From Anaerolineae bacterium (GTDB lineage: Bacteria; Chloroflexota; Anaerolineae; 4572-78; J111): DNA of 64,000 bases. Position 1 is the first letter of the stretch; every line of letters starts with the position of its first letter. The notes under the pieces were generated by a model. That model had not been told where the DNA came from. It saw nothing but the letters and a program-made list of their open reading frames with translations, and did not search any database. Made by a program: the position numbers and the translations under genes. The stretch spans positions 124,001 through 188,000 of the forward strand of contig JAHDWA010000010.1 in assembly GCA_023382535.1 (NCBI GenBank). The letters run 5' to 3'. Positions 9,393-17,981 of the stretch are shown here, piece after piece.

Positions 9393-10169
9393 CTAATTCA
9401 ACTGTCTGACCCGCTCCGACACTTTATAATTGCCCAGCGGATAGTACGGAACCAACTGCTGTTTGATCCAATCGAGGGCCTGCAGCGGGGTCAGGTCCCA
9501 ATTGGTCGGGCAGGAGGATAGAAACTCAACCAGGGAGAAGCCGGCGCCGGCCACCTGGGTGCGAAAGGCCACCCGGATCGCTTTTTTGGCCTCTTTGATG
9601 GTACGAATATCGTAAACCGAGCGGCGGACCACGTAAGCTGCGCCCGGCAGCCCGGCTAACAACTCGGCGATCCGGATCGGCATGCCGGTCAACTCCACAT
9701 CGCGGCCCAGCGGCGAGGAGGTCGTCACTTGCCCAGGCAAACTGGTGGGAGCCATTTGCCCGCCGGTCATTCCATAAACGGCGTTGTTGATAAAAAAGAC
9801 GGTGATGTTTTCGCCTCGCGTAGCCGCCCAGACAATCTCGGCCAGGCCGATTGCTGCCAGGTCGCCGTCACCCTGGTAGGTGAAGACAATTTTATCCGGC
9901 TGGACCCGCTTGAGGCCGGTGGCCATGGCCGGCGCGCGCCCGTGAGCGGCTTCGGCGCTGTCCAACTCAAAATAATTGTACAGAAAAACGGAGCAGCCTA
10001 CCGAGGCGACGGCGATGGTCCGTTCTCGAATGTCCAACTCGTCAATAACTTCGGCAATGAGTTTGTGAATCAGCCCATGAGTGCAGCCGGGACAGTAATG
10101 CATCGGCGCCTCACTCAACGCCCCCGGTCGTTGGTAAACAACTTGTTCGACCCATCGTTCGGTCATCAT
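9393..10169 (-). CDS. 2-oxoacid:ferredoxin oxidoreductase, beta (TPP-binding) subunit
   Basis: This is the thiamine-diphosphate-binding beta subunit, about 258 residues. Motifs: HYCPGCTHG near residue 25, the TPP/Mg region [23 protein letters not shown] near residue 95, and [16 protein letters not shown] near residue 130, all standard for Kor/Vor/Por beta chains. The start at 10169 (or the adjacent ATG at 10166) follows AAGGAGG, which is also the end of the alpha-subunit gene, so the two are tightly coupled. A GTG six bases further upstream is possible but overlaps the ribosome site. Confidence 0.93.
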   Translation of the reverse strand: MMTERWVEQVVYQRPGALSEAPMHYCPGCTHGLIHKLIAEVIDELDIRERTIAVASVGCSVFLYNYFELDSAEAAHGRAPAMATGLKRVQPDKIVFTYQGDGDLAAIGLAEIVWAATRGENITVFFINNAVYGMTGGQMAPTSLPGQVTTSSPLGRDVELTGMPIRIAELLAGLPGAAYVVRRSVYDIRTIKEAKKAIRVAFRTQVAGAGFSLVEFLSSCPTNWDLTPLQALDWIKQQLVPYYPLGNYKVSERVRQLN

Positions 10170-10171
10170 CG

Positions 10172-11284
10172 TCACCTCCTTAAAGTCAGAACCGGCTCGT
10201 ACGGCTCAGATAGTACACTGTCAAGCGAGATGAGTTGCCGCTCCAGCATCACAATTTGCTCCATAATTTCATCTGGCAGTGGCACAACGCCGCCGGTATG
10301 GCCGAAGAAGCGTACCGGCACCCGGTCGCCAACTCCCAGGCGTACATCTTCGACCATCTGGCCGGCGTTCATCTCTACCACCAGGATGGCCTGGACCTGC
10401 CGGGATAACTTCTCCAGCGGGGCAAAGGGAAAGGGGTACAGGGTAATGGGTCTCAGCAAGCCGACGTGAATCCCCTCGCGCCGGGCCTCGCGGATCGCCG
10501 TCTTGGCAACACGAGCCACCGTGCCAAACGCAACAAGCAAAACCTCGGCATCCGCCGTCATAAACGCTTCAAAACGGACCTCATCGGCCTTGATTCGTTC
10601 GATTTTGGCCTGCAAGCGCCGGTTGACCTGCTCCAGAACCTCGGCATCCAGATAGACCGAGGTGATGATATGCTTGGACCGGCCCTCTGCTCCGGTCAAG
10701 GACCACGCGGGGCGGGTGAGGCGCGGTTTTTGAAGGGGGGGCAACTCGGCTGGCTCCATCATCTGGCCGATGAGGCCATCGCCGGCCACAATGACCACGG
10801 TGCGATACTTTTCAGCCAGGTCAAAGGCCAGCCCGGTCAAATCAATGGCTTCCTGCACTGAACTGGGCGCCAGGACCAGGCAGTGAAAATCGCCGTGGCC
10901 GGCGCTCTTGGTCAGTTGGTTGTAGTCGGCCTGAGTGGGTTGGATATTGCCCAGGCCCGGCCCTCCCCGCATGATATCCACGATCACGGCAGGCACTTCG
11001 GAGCAGGCCAGGTAAGAAAATCCCTCTTGCATTAGGCTGATGCCCGGCCCCGAAGAGGAAGTCATCACCCGTACCCCGGCACAAGCCGCTCCATAGACCA
11101 TATTGATAGCGGCGACTTCACTCTCCGCCTGCAAAAAGGTGCGTCCCAGTTGGGGCATGCGCAGCGCCAGGTGTTCCAGTAGTTCGGTTTGGGGGGTTAT
11201 GGGATAGCCAAAATAGGCTTGCAGCCCGGCGCGAATGGCCGCCTCGGCGATGGCAACATTGCCTTTTAATAACTCTCTGGCCAT
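10172..11284 (-). CDS. 2-oxoacid:ferredoxin oxidoreductase, alpha subunit (VorB/KorA-like)
   Basis: This 370-residue alpha subunit carries the pyrimidine-binding domain I motif [16 protein letters not shown] near residue 25, the catalytic-type acidic context [19 protein letters not shown] near residue 53, and [14 protein letters not shown] near residue 75, followed by a C-terminal domain II. With beta, gamma and the ferredoxin-like delta subunit it would oxidise a 2-oxoacid (2-oxoglutarate or branched-chain 2-oxoacids) to acyl-CoA while reducing ferredoxin. Which 2-oxoacid is used cannot be decided by eye. GGGAGGTGG precedes the ATG. Confidence 0.93.
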   Translation of the reverse strand: MARELLKGNVAIAEAAIRAGLQAYFGYPITPQTELLEHLALRMPQLGRTFLQAESEVAAINMVYGAACAGVRVMTSSSGPGISLMQEGFSYLACSEVPAVIVDIMRGGPGLGNIQPTQADYNQLTKSAGHGDFHCLVLAPSSVQEAIDLTGLAFDLAEKYRTVVIVAGDGLIGQMMEPAELPPLQKPRLTRPAWSLTGAEGRSKHIITSVYLDAEVLEQVNRRLQAKIERIKADEVRFEAFMTADAEVLLVAFGTVARVAKTAIREARREGIHVGLLRPITLYPFPFAPLEKLSRQVQAILVVEMNAGQMVEDVRLGVGDRVPVRFFGHTGGVVPLPDEIMEQIVMLERQLISLDSVLSEPYEPVLTLRR

Positions 11285-11340
11285 TTTTATCCACCTCCCT
11301 TCATTGTTTACTGACCCCCAAAAAGATAAGGCAAGTTCAT

Positions 11341-11589
11341 TCAGGCCGAGACAAATTGAGGCTCCACCTGCTTGACTTCACGAAAGACGGTAATAGCTGC
11401 TTCGGGACAGATCATAGCGCAGAGCATGCAACCGGTGCATCTGCCTTCCGAGTCCAGCAACGCGGCCGGCCGGTAACCACAGAGATTGTAATGACCGGTC
11501 ACATAAATAAGCTGATAGGGACAAACCGCGGCACAAAACTCGCAGCCTTTGCAGATTATTTCGTTGATGACAATACGCCCTCTGGCCAT
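11341..11589 (-). CDS. 4Fe-4S dicluster ferredoxin, delta subunit of 2-oxoacid oxidoreductase
   Basis: An 82-residue protein with two CxxCxxCxxxC(P) clusters: [12 protein letters not shown] at about residue 13 and [12 protein letters not shown] at about residue 51. It would pass electrons from the TPP enzyme to soluble ferredoxin. AAGGAG upstream fixes the ATG. It is the first gene of the reverse operon 11589-7407. Confidence 0.93.
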   Translation of the reverse strand: MARGRIVINEIICKGCEFCAAVCPYQLIYVTGHYNLCGYRPAALLDSEGRCTGCMLCAMICPEAAITVFREVKQVEPQFVSA

Positions 11590-11863
11590 GGCCCGCTCCT
11601 TTGGTTAAAAATAAAAAATCTCCCCAATTGCGCTCGGCATCTGGAGAGATCAACAAATAAATGACCTTTTTTTCTTTTATCGGGGGATGAAGGTGCAGTT
11701 TACCTTGCGCAAACTACTTCAGAACCTCAAGTTCGTTATTTTCTTCACTTGCCTCCAAAAATCATTATACTATACTTCGGCTCATAAATCAATGCTTTGG
11801 CAAGCAAAGACACTCTGCCACTCCGAGACGACTCTATTCGCGGCTCATCAAATAATGCCGCAG

Positions 11864-12508
11864 CTAAAGCAGCGCGGCCAGGGTTGGCAGTGAGACCGGC
11901 CAGTGACCATTTTCCTGAACGGTCCGGATTGCCTCATTAATAACGTGGGCCTCCTGCCGATATAGCTGGCCCCGTAATTGAGGGGGGACATGCTGCATGT
12001 GCTCTTTAATTGTCGCCAATCCCACCACAAAAAGAGTGAACGGTTCAATCTTGGCCAGGCGTCCCTCGAAGCCTGCTTCGTTTCCGGCCCATTCAGCCCG
12101 CCGTCGGGCCAGGAATGACTCGAACTCAGTGACCAAGATCGTGGGGGGATCTTGGCCTGGCACCAGGTGAAAAATAGGCGCCGGCGAGGTTAATTCGCAA
12201 CTCGTGTATAAACTGTGGTTGGTTATTTCCATTTTACCGCCAAAGGTAAAAGCTGTGACCATCTTATCCCGATAATCCTGCAATATCACCCGGCCCGGCC
12301 CGACCCTCAACGGGCTTGTGCCGGTCCACGAGGGGCCAATGGTCACTCGCACCAGGTCTTGATCCGCCTTGAAGATAAATAAATGTACCCTGATAGGGTC
12401 AAAATGCTTCTCAGTCGGTTGGCTGTAAATATTAATATCCAGTTGTGAATAAGCATGAGTACCCGCTTGAGGCAGTGGGTGAAAATAATAACCTAATTCG
12501 TTTATCAT
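11864..12508 (-). CDS. Protein of unknown function
   Basis: This is a 214-residue protein that I do not recognise. I start it at the ATG at 12508 because AAGGAGAAATAAGG lies immediately upstream; the open frame extends 17 codons further without such a site. No signal peptide or transmembrane segment is evident. The first half has alternating hydrophobic and polar residues typical of beta strands (RVHLFIFKAD, LVRVTIGPSW, GRVILQDYRDKMVTAFTFGGKMEI). The second half is helical with FLARRRAEW and a C-terminal LRGQLYRQEAHVINEAIRTV. It stands alone at the border of the replicon-maintenance region, about 270 bases upstream of the ferredoxin operon, and may belong to either. Confidence 0.7.
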   Translation of the reverse strand: MINELGYYFHPLPQAGTHAYSQLDINIYSQPTEKHFDPIRVHLFIFKADQDLVRVTIGPSWTGTSPLRVGPGRVILQDYRDKMVTAFTFGGKMEITNHSLYTSCELTSPAPIFHLVPGQDPPTILVTEFESFLARRRAEWAGNEAGFEGRLAKIEPFTLFVVGLATIKEHMQHVPPQLRGQLYRQEAHVINEAIRTVQENGHWPVSLPTLAALL

Positions 12509-13189
12509 CCTTATTTCTCCTTGACTGGCCGGTCCCCCCTTTCCCAAGCAGAATAACATATTTTGGAGTGAAGCTAATCAGAAATACCACAGGCGGTTGA
12601 ATAGCAGCGATATAGATCAATCCTATTCGGACTAATTATACCTGACCTACGGCATTAATGGAATAAAATATCTCTCCACTTCATCTGTATGTAGTGGTTC
12701 GCTCAGAATCTTAACCAAATTTTTGGCCATTACGCCTTATTATTAAGAAATATTACATAATAACAGGTTTTTTTTCTAAAAAGTTTTGCTCATTATACTG
12801 GATACGTAAAATTGGATTGTCTTACTAAGTAGATTGATTCGTTTGGTGGAGATGGCGTCAGAGTGAAGAGTTATTTCTCGTTCCCACCCTAAGCCATGAT
12901 TTTTACCTGGGCCTTTATCGGCGTAACAGTTTTTGCTTTTCAGAAAATTTGGTCTATCATATAATTGACATAAGTATAAAGTCAAATGTGAAACGATTAT
13001 TCGAACTTTTTCCGATTTACTCTGATTATACGGATGCCTCGTAAACCAGATTCTTCGTTGTCCTTATTGGAGTATTCACACAAAAATTTGTTACTGTGAT
13101 AGAGGGGTGAGCAGGAACCGAATTTAGTTCTCTTAGGTTCAAACTCTACATAAATAGAATATTAGTTAAGCAGTAAAGATTATCAGATT
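12509..13189. other. AT-rich gene-free stretch before the orphan parB
   Basis: About 680 bases, clearly richer in A+T than its neighbours. It contains ttatta...taataa around 12738-12762 and long T runs, but I find no convincing reading frame with a ribosome site. A 69-codon reverse frame at 12776-12985 has no supporting features. It could hold promoters or an AT-rich unwinding region. Confidence 0.5.
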
Positions 13190-14533
13190 ATGGCTAGAAA
13201 ACCAACGACCTCCAGTAAATCAGCCCCATTTTCAGAGGTCAGCACAGACATGCAGATCAACCTCCAGGAAACAATTCCTGTGGTAGCGTCTGTAGAGGTG
13301 ATTCTACCTGACCCGGGTCAACCCCGCCGTCTCTTGCCCAACGACATTATCGAAGCCCTTTCCCAAGGCAACCTGTCACAGCGTGAGGCACTCCAGGAGT
13401 GGCTGCAGCGCGCTGAGAATGAAGCGGCAGAGCCGGCGCTCCGCCAGAATGTGCGTGAGTTGAAACGACTGGCTCATAGTATTGAACAGCATGGCCTGAT
13501 CAGCCCCATTTCAGTTCGTCAGCCCGCAGCCCACGAAGCCGTACCCTCTGGTATCGCCTATTTTATTGTTACAGGCGAGCGACGTTACTGGGCTCATGTC
13601 TATCTCTTAAGCGAGAGCAGACAAATTCAGGCTGGTGAAGTTACCAGCAGTCCCAGCGAAATCAAAATCAGCTTAGCCCCGGCCGGGATTACCATCAGGG
13701 CACACCAGTTGATTGAGAATTTGTTACGGGAGGATCTCAATGCAGTCGAACGCGCTCAAGGGATGTGGGCGCTGCGGTATGAATTATCCGGGGTGAACTA
13801 CAGTTCACCCCCACCAACTTCGTCGGAAACGGACGAGGAAAAGGTAGACGAGAGTTTACCGGTCTCCCCTACCCCACTCTCTCCCTCCACAGTGAACTAT
13901 AGTTCACCTTCACTCGTGCCCTGGGCCAGGGTCGAAGAAACATTGGGCATCTCCAAACGCTACCGTATTTTTGTTACTTCGATCCTGCAACTGAGCGAGA
14001 CGGCTCAGGCGCTCGTGGTCGCCCACAATCTGGCTGAGATGACTATTCGTCCCATTACTCAGAAGCTAAGAGGCAAACCAGAGTTACAGCTCAAAGCCCT
14101 GCAACAATTGGTTGAGTGGCAAACTGCCGAGGAAGATGAAGGTCCTGAGCAGTCTATTACTGCTTCAGTCAAAGAGTTTGTTGATAAACTGTTAATTGAT
14201 GAATTAATTGGAGATACAACGGAGTCTGAAATCCCTCCGCCGAAACGACTGCGGGCCGTTTCTTCGGCCCCTGTGGTGCGCTTCCGTGATAAAGTCCGCC
14301 AGACCCTGGATTTTTTAAACCGGCTAAAAAAACCAGATCGGGCCGAGCTTACCAGAGCTTTGCAGTACGGTGACTACGCCGACGTGATGCTCGATTTGCG
14401 CAACCTGCGCGAGCAGATTGACACAATTCTTGCCAACGTCCCTCCAGCAGCAGACCCAACGATGAGTCCGCCTCACTTAACTCCTCCAACTACAGCAGAG
14501 ACAAACCAAACTGAGTCAGAGGATTCTCCTTAG
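13190..14533 (+). CDS. ParB-like partition protein, orphan paralogue
   Basis: This 447-residue protein has a ParB/Spo0J-type core. The N-terminal ParB/sulfiredoxin-like domain is marked by VILPDPGQPRRLLP (residues 38-51), RLAHSIEQHGLISPISVR and the box-II-like YFIVTGERRYWAH around residues 120-135, where CTP binds in classical ParBs. LIENLLREDLNAVERAQGMWAL then leads to a helical DNA-binding region (VEETLGISKRYRIFVTSILQL). The C-terminal 70 residues are charged or proline-rich and likely dimerise. It is closely related along its whole length to the ParB at 20360-21625 but has no ParA beside it. Between the two core parts lies a low-complexity linker that contains two DNA palindromes (see findings). 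Confidence 0.85.
   Translation: MARKPTTSSKSAPFSEVSTDMQINLQETIPVVASVEVILPDPGQPRRLLPNDIIEALSQGNLSQREALQEWLQRAENEAAEPALRQNVRELKRLAHSIEQHGLISPISVRQPAAHEAVPSGIAYFIVTGERRYWAHVYLLSESRQIQAGEVTSSPSEIKISLAPAGITIRAHQLIENLLREDLNAVERAQGMWALRYELSGVNYSSPPPTSSETDEEKVDESLPVSPTPLSPSTVNYSSPSLVPWARVEETLGISKRYRIFVTSILQLSETAQALVVAHNLAEMTIRPITQKLRGKPELQLKALQQLVEWQTAEEDEGPEQSITASVKEFVDKLLIDELIGDTTESEIPPPKRLRAVSSAPVVRFRDKVRQTLDFLNRLKKPDRAELTRALQYGDYADVMLDLRNLREQIDTILANVPPAADPTMSPPHLTPPTTAETNQTESEDSP
13790..13811. promoter_or_regulatory. Palindrome inside parB paralogue 1, site 1
   Basis: The palindrome has GGGGTGAACT / AGTTCACCCC arms (mismatched only at the two central bases) and encodes GVNYSSP in the linker. It is a candidate ParB-binding (parS-like) or autoregulatory site; the function is inferred. 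Confidence 0.5.
13892..13907. promoter_or_regulatory. Palindrome inside parB paralogue 1, site 2
   Basis: A perfect 16-base palindrome, gtgaactatagttcac, encoding VNYSS. Its centre is 99 bases from that of site 1, and it shares the GTGAAC/GTTCAC half-sites. Confidence 0.5.
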
Positions 14534-14616
14534 ATTTAACATGGGTCTCCCTCTAACAGATGTTTTTATGGTTTGCTGCTCAGCTCAGGAAAGAGCTGGC
14601 CCCTCTTAAAGGAGCT

Positions 14617-15882
14617 TTAGGCTGAAACCAGGGGCAGCATCTCCATAGCGGTCAGCGTTTTGAGGCGGCCCTTCCAGCGACCCAGCTCCTGCCGCTCAGA
14701 GGTTAAATTCTCCAAAAACAGCAACACTTCGGGATCTGGTTCGCCGGCAACAGTATGGGCCAGCGGGGTACCCGGCAGAGGATAAAAGAAATGGCTGTTG
14801 ATAGTCGCGCCCATTTTGGTCAAGCGCCGGATAGCGGCCACAGTCAACTCCCGATCTTCCGATGTCTCTCCCGGCAGGCCGAAGATAAAATCAACAATGC
14901 ACTTTAGCCCTGCCGCCACAATAATTTCGGCCGATTCAAACACGTCCTCAACCGTATGGCCGCGATGAATGAGTTGGAGCATTCGCGGCGAGCCTGATTG
15001 CGCCCCAATCACAATGTTATCATTGGCGCAATATTTCGTCACCAGGGCCATGCCCTCTTTGCTGACCGAGCCGGGCCGCACTTCCGAGGGAAACGAGCCG
15101 AAAAAGGTATTCTCCTTGCCCATTAAGGCACTCACCGCGTGGACCAAACGCTCGACCGGCTCCAAATTGGGGTGGCGGCCATCGGGCGACCCGTAACAAA
15201 AGCAATCGGCGCTGATAAAGCGGGCGTAGCGCATCCCCACTTCCTCCCGCGCCTGTTTCAGCCAATAGAGAATCTGCTCGACGCTGCGGTAGCGCATCCG
15301 GCCGCCCATAAAAAAGGGCGTCTGGCAAAAGCTGCAAGCCCAGGGACAACCCCGCGTAATTTCGATGGCCGCCAGCTTGCGGTGCCTGATCGAGAAAGGA
15401 GGGTAAGCATCCAGATCAACCCAAGGCCCGCGCCGGGTACGGACGAATTTACCCGTGTCGTCCAGGTAGGCAATCCCGCTTAAGCCCTCAAATGAGGCCT
15501 CGCCCGTTAAAATACGGTCCAGCAGCAGAGGGAACGTCACCTCCCCTTCCCCGGTCACAACTACCTGAAACCCCAGCCTGAGCGTGCTTTCCGGCTCTCC
15601 GCTGGCATGCGGACCGCCAGCCACAAGAGTAACATTTGACGGCAAAGACGGCAGCCCCTCCAACACAGGTAGAATCTGAGGCAACTGGGGCGACATGAAA
15701 GAGAAAGCCACCACGACATGCCGGTGGAGAATCGCCGCTTGGCGGACGCGCTCACCCAGGCCGGCCCGTCCTTGCCAGAATTCCAGGCGGAGGTCCGGCC
15801 GTGCCTGATCAAGAATGCCGGCCAGGGCAGCAACCGAATAGCGATTGTATCCTTCCATCACAAAAATTAACAGATCATTCAT
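14617..15882 (-). CDS. B12-binding-domain radical SAM protein
   Basis: A 421-residue protein with an N-terminal cobalamin-binding-like Rossmann domain (about residues 1-130; VTLVAGGPHASGEPESTLRLG and VVTGEGEVTFPLLLD are typical) and a radical SAM barrel with Cys179-x3-Cys183-x2-Cys186 (RGCPWACSFCQTPF) that would hold the 4Fe-4S cluster. IIVAAGLKCIVDFIFGLPGET is the usual barrel strand, and SHFFYPLPGTPL lies near the end. The family resembles archaeal MJ1487-type proteins whose substrates are unknown. It starts at the ATG at 15882 with AGGAGAGG nearby. It is enclosed by partition and replication genes but has no obvious link to them. Confidence 0.88.
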   Translation of the reverse strand: MNDLLIFVMEGYNRYSVAALAGILDQARPDLRLEFWQGRAGLGERVRQAAILHRHVVVAFSFMSPQLPQILPVLEGLPSLPSNVTLVAGGPHASGEPESTLRLGFQVVVTGEGEVTFPLLLDRILTGEASFEGLSGIAYLDDTGKFVRTRRGPWVDLDAYPPFSIRHRKLAAIEITRGCPWACSFCQTPFFMGGRMRYRSVEQILYWLKQAREEVGMRYARFISADCFCYGSPDGRHPNLEPVERLVHAVSALMGKENTFFGSFPSEVRPGSVSKEGMALVTKYCANDNIVIGAQSGSPRMLQLIHRGHTVEDVFESAEIIVAAGLKCIVDFIFGLPGETSEDRELTVAAIRRLTKMGATINSHFFYPLPGTPLAHTVAGEPDPEVLLFLENLTSERQELGRWKGRLKTLTAMEMLPLVSA

Positions 15883-15969
15883 GATTAACTGCCTCTCCTG
15901 GCTGCTTCCACCATCACAGCTTTTTCTATCAAGAACCCATCAGAACTTATCTTCAGGTATTTTAGCCGC

Positions 15970-17514
15970 TTAACCATTTCTGGCAACCTGGTCTCCGTTT
16001 TTATTAGCAGGGGTGAGCAGCCGGGCGTAATATTCGTTGGCCTGGTTGGGGTAAAGATCAGCCAACTGTAACAACGTTCGCCAAGCGCGCTGGCGCACAT
16101 AAGGGTCTTGATCCTGAATCAACGTATCCAGTACCTTGACTACCAATTCGGCGTTTAGACTGGCCAGGCGATCCAGAGAGTCACCCAAGGCCCGCCGCAC
16201 GTGGATATCCGGGTCCAGGGCGAGGGCTTGTAGAATCGCTCCAATTTTACGGGTAAGCTCTGGCATCTTTAACGCTTGACCTTGCAGCAGATTCAGCATT
16301 TCCGGCAATGCTTTGGAGACAGGCCGGCGCAGGTTCTGATGCTCGGCCGGCGTACCGGCTTCGTTCCGACGCAAGAAGTAAGCAATCAAATCAAGCCCCA
16401 CTTCCGCTTGGCTCTTAAGCAGCCGGGGCGCGACGCGCAAGATACAAATGCGGAAGATCCGCTCCGGGTGCGCCCGGTTGGCGTTCATACTGGCCAGAGC
16501 CGCTTCGGGATGAGCCTGAGCCTCCTGCAGCAGTTGCTGCAAATAAGCAATTGCCTCTTGCTGGACTGGATCATCCAGCCGCAGGGCTGCCAGGTAGGGG
16601 TGGGCCGTCGCGGCACTGATCAATCCCTGGCTCTCCAAATCGTGCAATACCTCAACGGTGGCCATAGCCGTATAAACTTCGTCCTGGGGCCGGTAGATCA
16701 AGAGTTGTAAGACGGCTTCTGGCCGGTAACGATAAAGCAGCGGCACAGCCTCGACCACCCGCCGGCGAATATCGGTTCGATAATCAGGATGGTAATCACT
16801 GCGCAGCCGGTCGGCCAGGCGAAGGGCCGAGTCGGGCTGCAACTGGATCAGCTTGGGCAGGGCTTCGGTAATACGGCGCTTGATTTCCCAGCGATCCTGT
16901 TGAGCCGCTGTTTCAAGCGACTCAAACAGCACGCTTAACGGATGCTCATCACTGCCGTGGGCGAGAATCTCACCCAATAGATCGTCAATCAACCCCTCCT
17001 CGGCGGTAAGTGAGGCCACAGGCAAGGGCCTTAGCGCCCCTGGGGACGGCATGGCTGGCGATAACGGAGGGGTTGTTGGGGGAGATACTGCCGCAGGCGC
17101 ACCTGTTTGTGCCGCCAGGTGAGTCAAACGATAACCGTCGAATACCATTGCGGCAGTATGGACTGCCACACGTAGCGCCTCTGGGGAAATGCCCGGTGTT
17201 TGAGCCAGTTGGTTAAAAGCCTCGCTTAGCTGCTGAAGATGAGGATCTGCCAGGGTGATAGACTCCCCTCCTGGCAGGGGGGCAAAGCCGGCCGCCTCAA
17301 GGAGACGATTAATCTCTTCTGGTCTTAAAGCTAAGGCCCGGGCAATCGCCATCAGCTTATCATGGGCCGGATTTGAGCGGTCCCCCAAAAGCATACGCTT
17401 AAGATACGATTCGCTCAGCGGCGAGTATTCCTTGGCCGCCTCAGCCAGGGCAGCAATAGATTTATAGGATGAGCGTTCATAAAATTCTCTAAGCAGCGTG
17501 GCTAATTGACTCAT
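15970..17514 (-). CDS. XRE-type helix-turn-helix protein with HEAT-like repeats
   Basis: About 514 residues. The first 75 form a helix-turn-helix of the XRE type (SIAALAEAAKEYSPLSESYLKRMLLGDRSN..HDKLMAIARALALRPEEINRLLEAAGF). A proline-rich linker near residues 145-165 follows, and the rest is leucine-rich helical repeats resembling HEAT/ARM units (DSALRLADRL, DPYVRQRAWRTLLQLADL), which usually bind protein partners. I chose the ATG at 17514 because a good promoter at 17572-17544 would place the RNA start near 17537, downstream of the GTG at 17541. It is divergent from the FtsK-like gene, and the shared spacer carries two 24-base direct repeats, so it probably controls both. Confidence 0.75.
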   Translation of the reverse strand: MSQLATLLREFYERSSYKSIAALAEAAKEYSPLSESYLKRMLLGDRSNPAHDKLMAIARALALRPEEINRLLEAAGFAPLPGGESITLADPHLQQLSEAFNQLAQTPGISPEALRVAVHTAAMVFDGYRLTHLAAQTGAPAAVSPPTTPPLSPAMPSPGALRPLPVASLTAEEGLIDDLLGEILAHGSDEHPLSVLFESLETAAQQDRWEIKRRITEALPKLIQLQPDSALRLADRLRSDYHPDYRTDIRRRVVEAVPLLYRYRPEAVLQLLIYRPQDEVYTAMATVEVLHDLESQGLISAATAHPYLAALRLDDPVQQEAIAYLQQLLQEAQAHPEAALASMNANRAHPERIFRICILRVAPRLLKSQAEVGLDLIAYFLRRNEAGTPAEHQNLRRPVSKALPEMLNLLQGQALKMPELTRKIGAILQALALDPDIHVRRALGDSLDRLASLNAELVVKVLDTLIQDQDPYVRQRAWRTLLQLADLYPNQANEYYARLLTPANKNGDQVARNG

Positions 17515-17543
17515 TGGGACTTGGCGCAAACTCCTTGTCACAG

Positions 17544-17572
17544 ATGATAATAGAAGACTGTCTCACTGTCAA
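17544..17572 (-). promoter_or_regulatory. Sigma-70-type promoter of the XRE-HEAT gene
   Basis: On the minus strand, TTGACA (17572-17567), a 17-base spacer, then TATCAT (17549-17544). The predicted RNA start is near 17537. Confidence 0.65.
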
Positions 17573-17592
17573 CCTCAGGCTGTACATTTGGA

Positions 17593-17616
17593 CACTATAG
17601 TCACGATTTGGTTACT
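17593..17616. promoter_or_regulatory. Direct repeat / candidate operator 1
   Basis: A 24-base element containing ATAGTCACGATTTGGTTACT, 22/24 identical to the copy at 17698-17721. Its AGTCAC...GTTACT ends are nearly inverted. It lies just upstream of the -35 of the XRE-HEAT promoter. Confidence 0.6.
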
Positions 17617-17662
17617 GGAATGGTAAGTTTATTTTGGGCAACTCTGCGTAGAAAGAAAATTG

Positions 17663-17691
17663 TTGACAATGAAGCGAAAAACGTGTAAGAT
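17663..17691 (+). promoter_or_regulatory. Sigma-70-type promoter of the FtsK-like gene
   Basis: TTGACA at 17663-17668, a 17-base spacer, TAAGAT at 17686-17691. The start point would fall at about 17698, at the edge of operator 2. Confidence 0.65.
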
Positions 17692-17697
17692 AGGAGT

Positions 17698-17721
17698 CAC
17701 TACAGTCACGATTTAGTTACT
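17698..17721. promoter_or_regulatory. Direct repeat / candidate operator 2
   Basis: The second copy of the 24-base element (ACAGTCACGATTTAGTTACT core), overlapping the predicted RNA start of the FtsK-like gene, the expected position for repression. Confidence 0.6.
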
Positions 17722-17874
17722 ATAGTAACTGGCTTTTCCTTAGATCAGTGTGAAACAGTGGTATCAAAATGGGGAAGGCCATAATACAATGTTTAGAAAA
17801 ATTAGTGTTATAATAAAATCCGTAAAGATATGTACTCCAGTGTCCGGTTTATGGCCTGAATAAACCACAAAATT

Positions 17875-17948
17875 GTTCGGAATGTAGGGGCGACCCTTGC
17901 GGTCGTCCCGGTGGGGCAGGCGCAAGGCCATGCCCTTACCTACCGGAA
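17875..17948. repeat. Dispersed palindromic repeat, copy 1
   Basis: The element includes gtaggggcgacccttgcggtcgtccc. Internal arms gggcgacc/ggtcgtcc pair, and the outer ends (ttcggaatgtagg / cctaccggaat) are partly inverted. A close copy in the opposite orientation lies at 41970-41994. Confidence 0.55.
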
Positions 17949-17981
17949 TTAAGGTGGTTCTATTTAGCAGGAACTTAAGCC

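Noticed and set aside
12776..12985. 69-codon reverse frame in the AT-rich gap
   Set aside because: No ribosome site, no similarity I can recognise, low-complexity AT-rich sequence.
14589..14620. Stem cagctc...gagctg after the orphan parB as a terminator
   Set aside because: The stem is only six bases and lacks a T run on either side.
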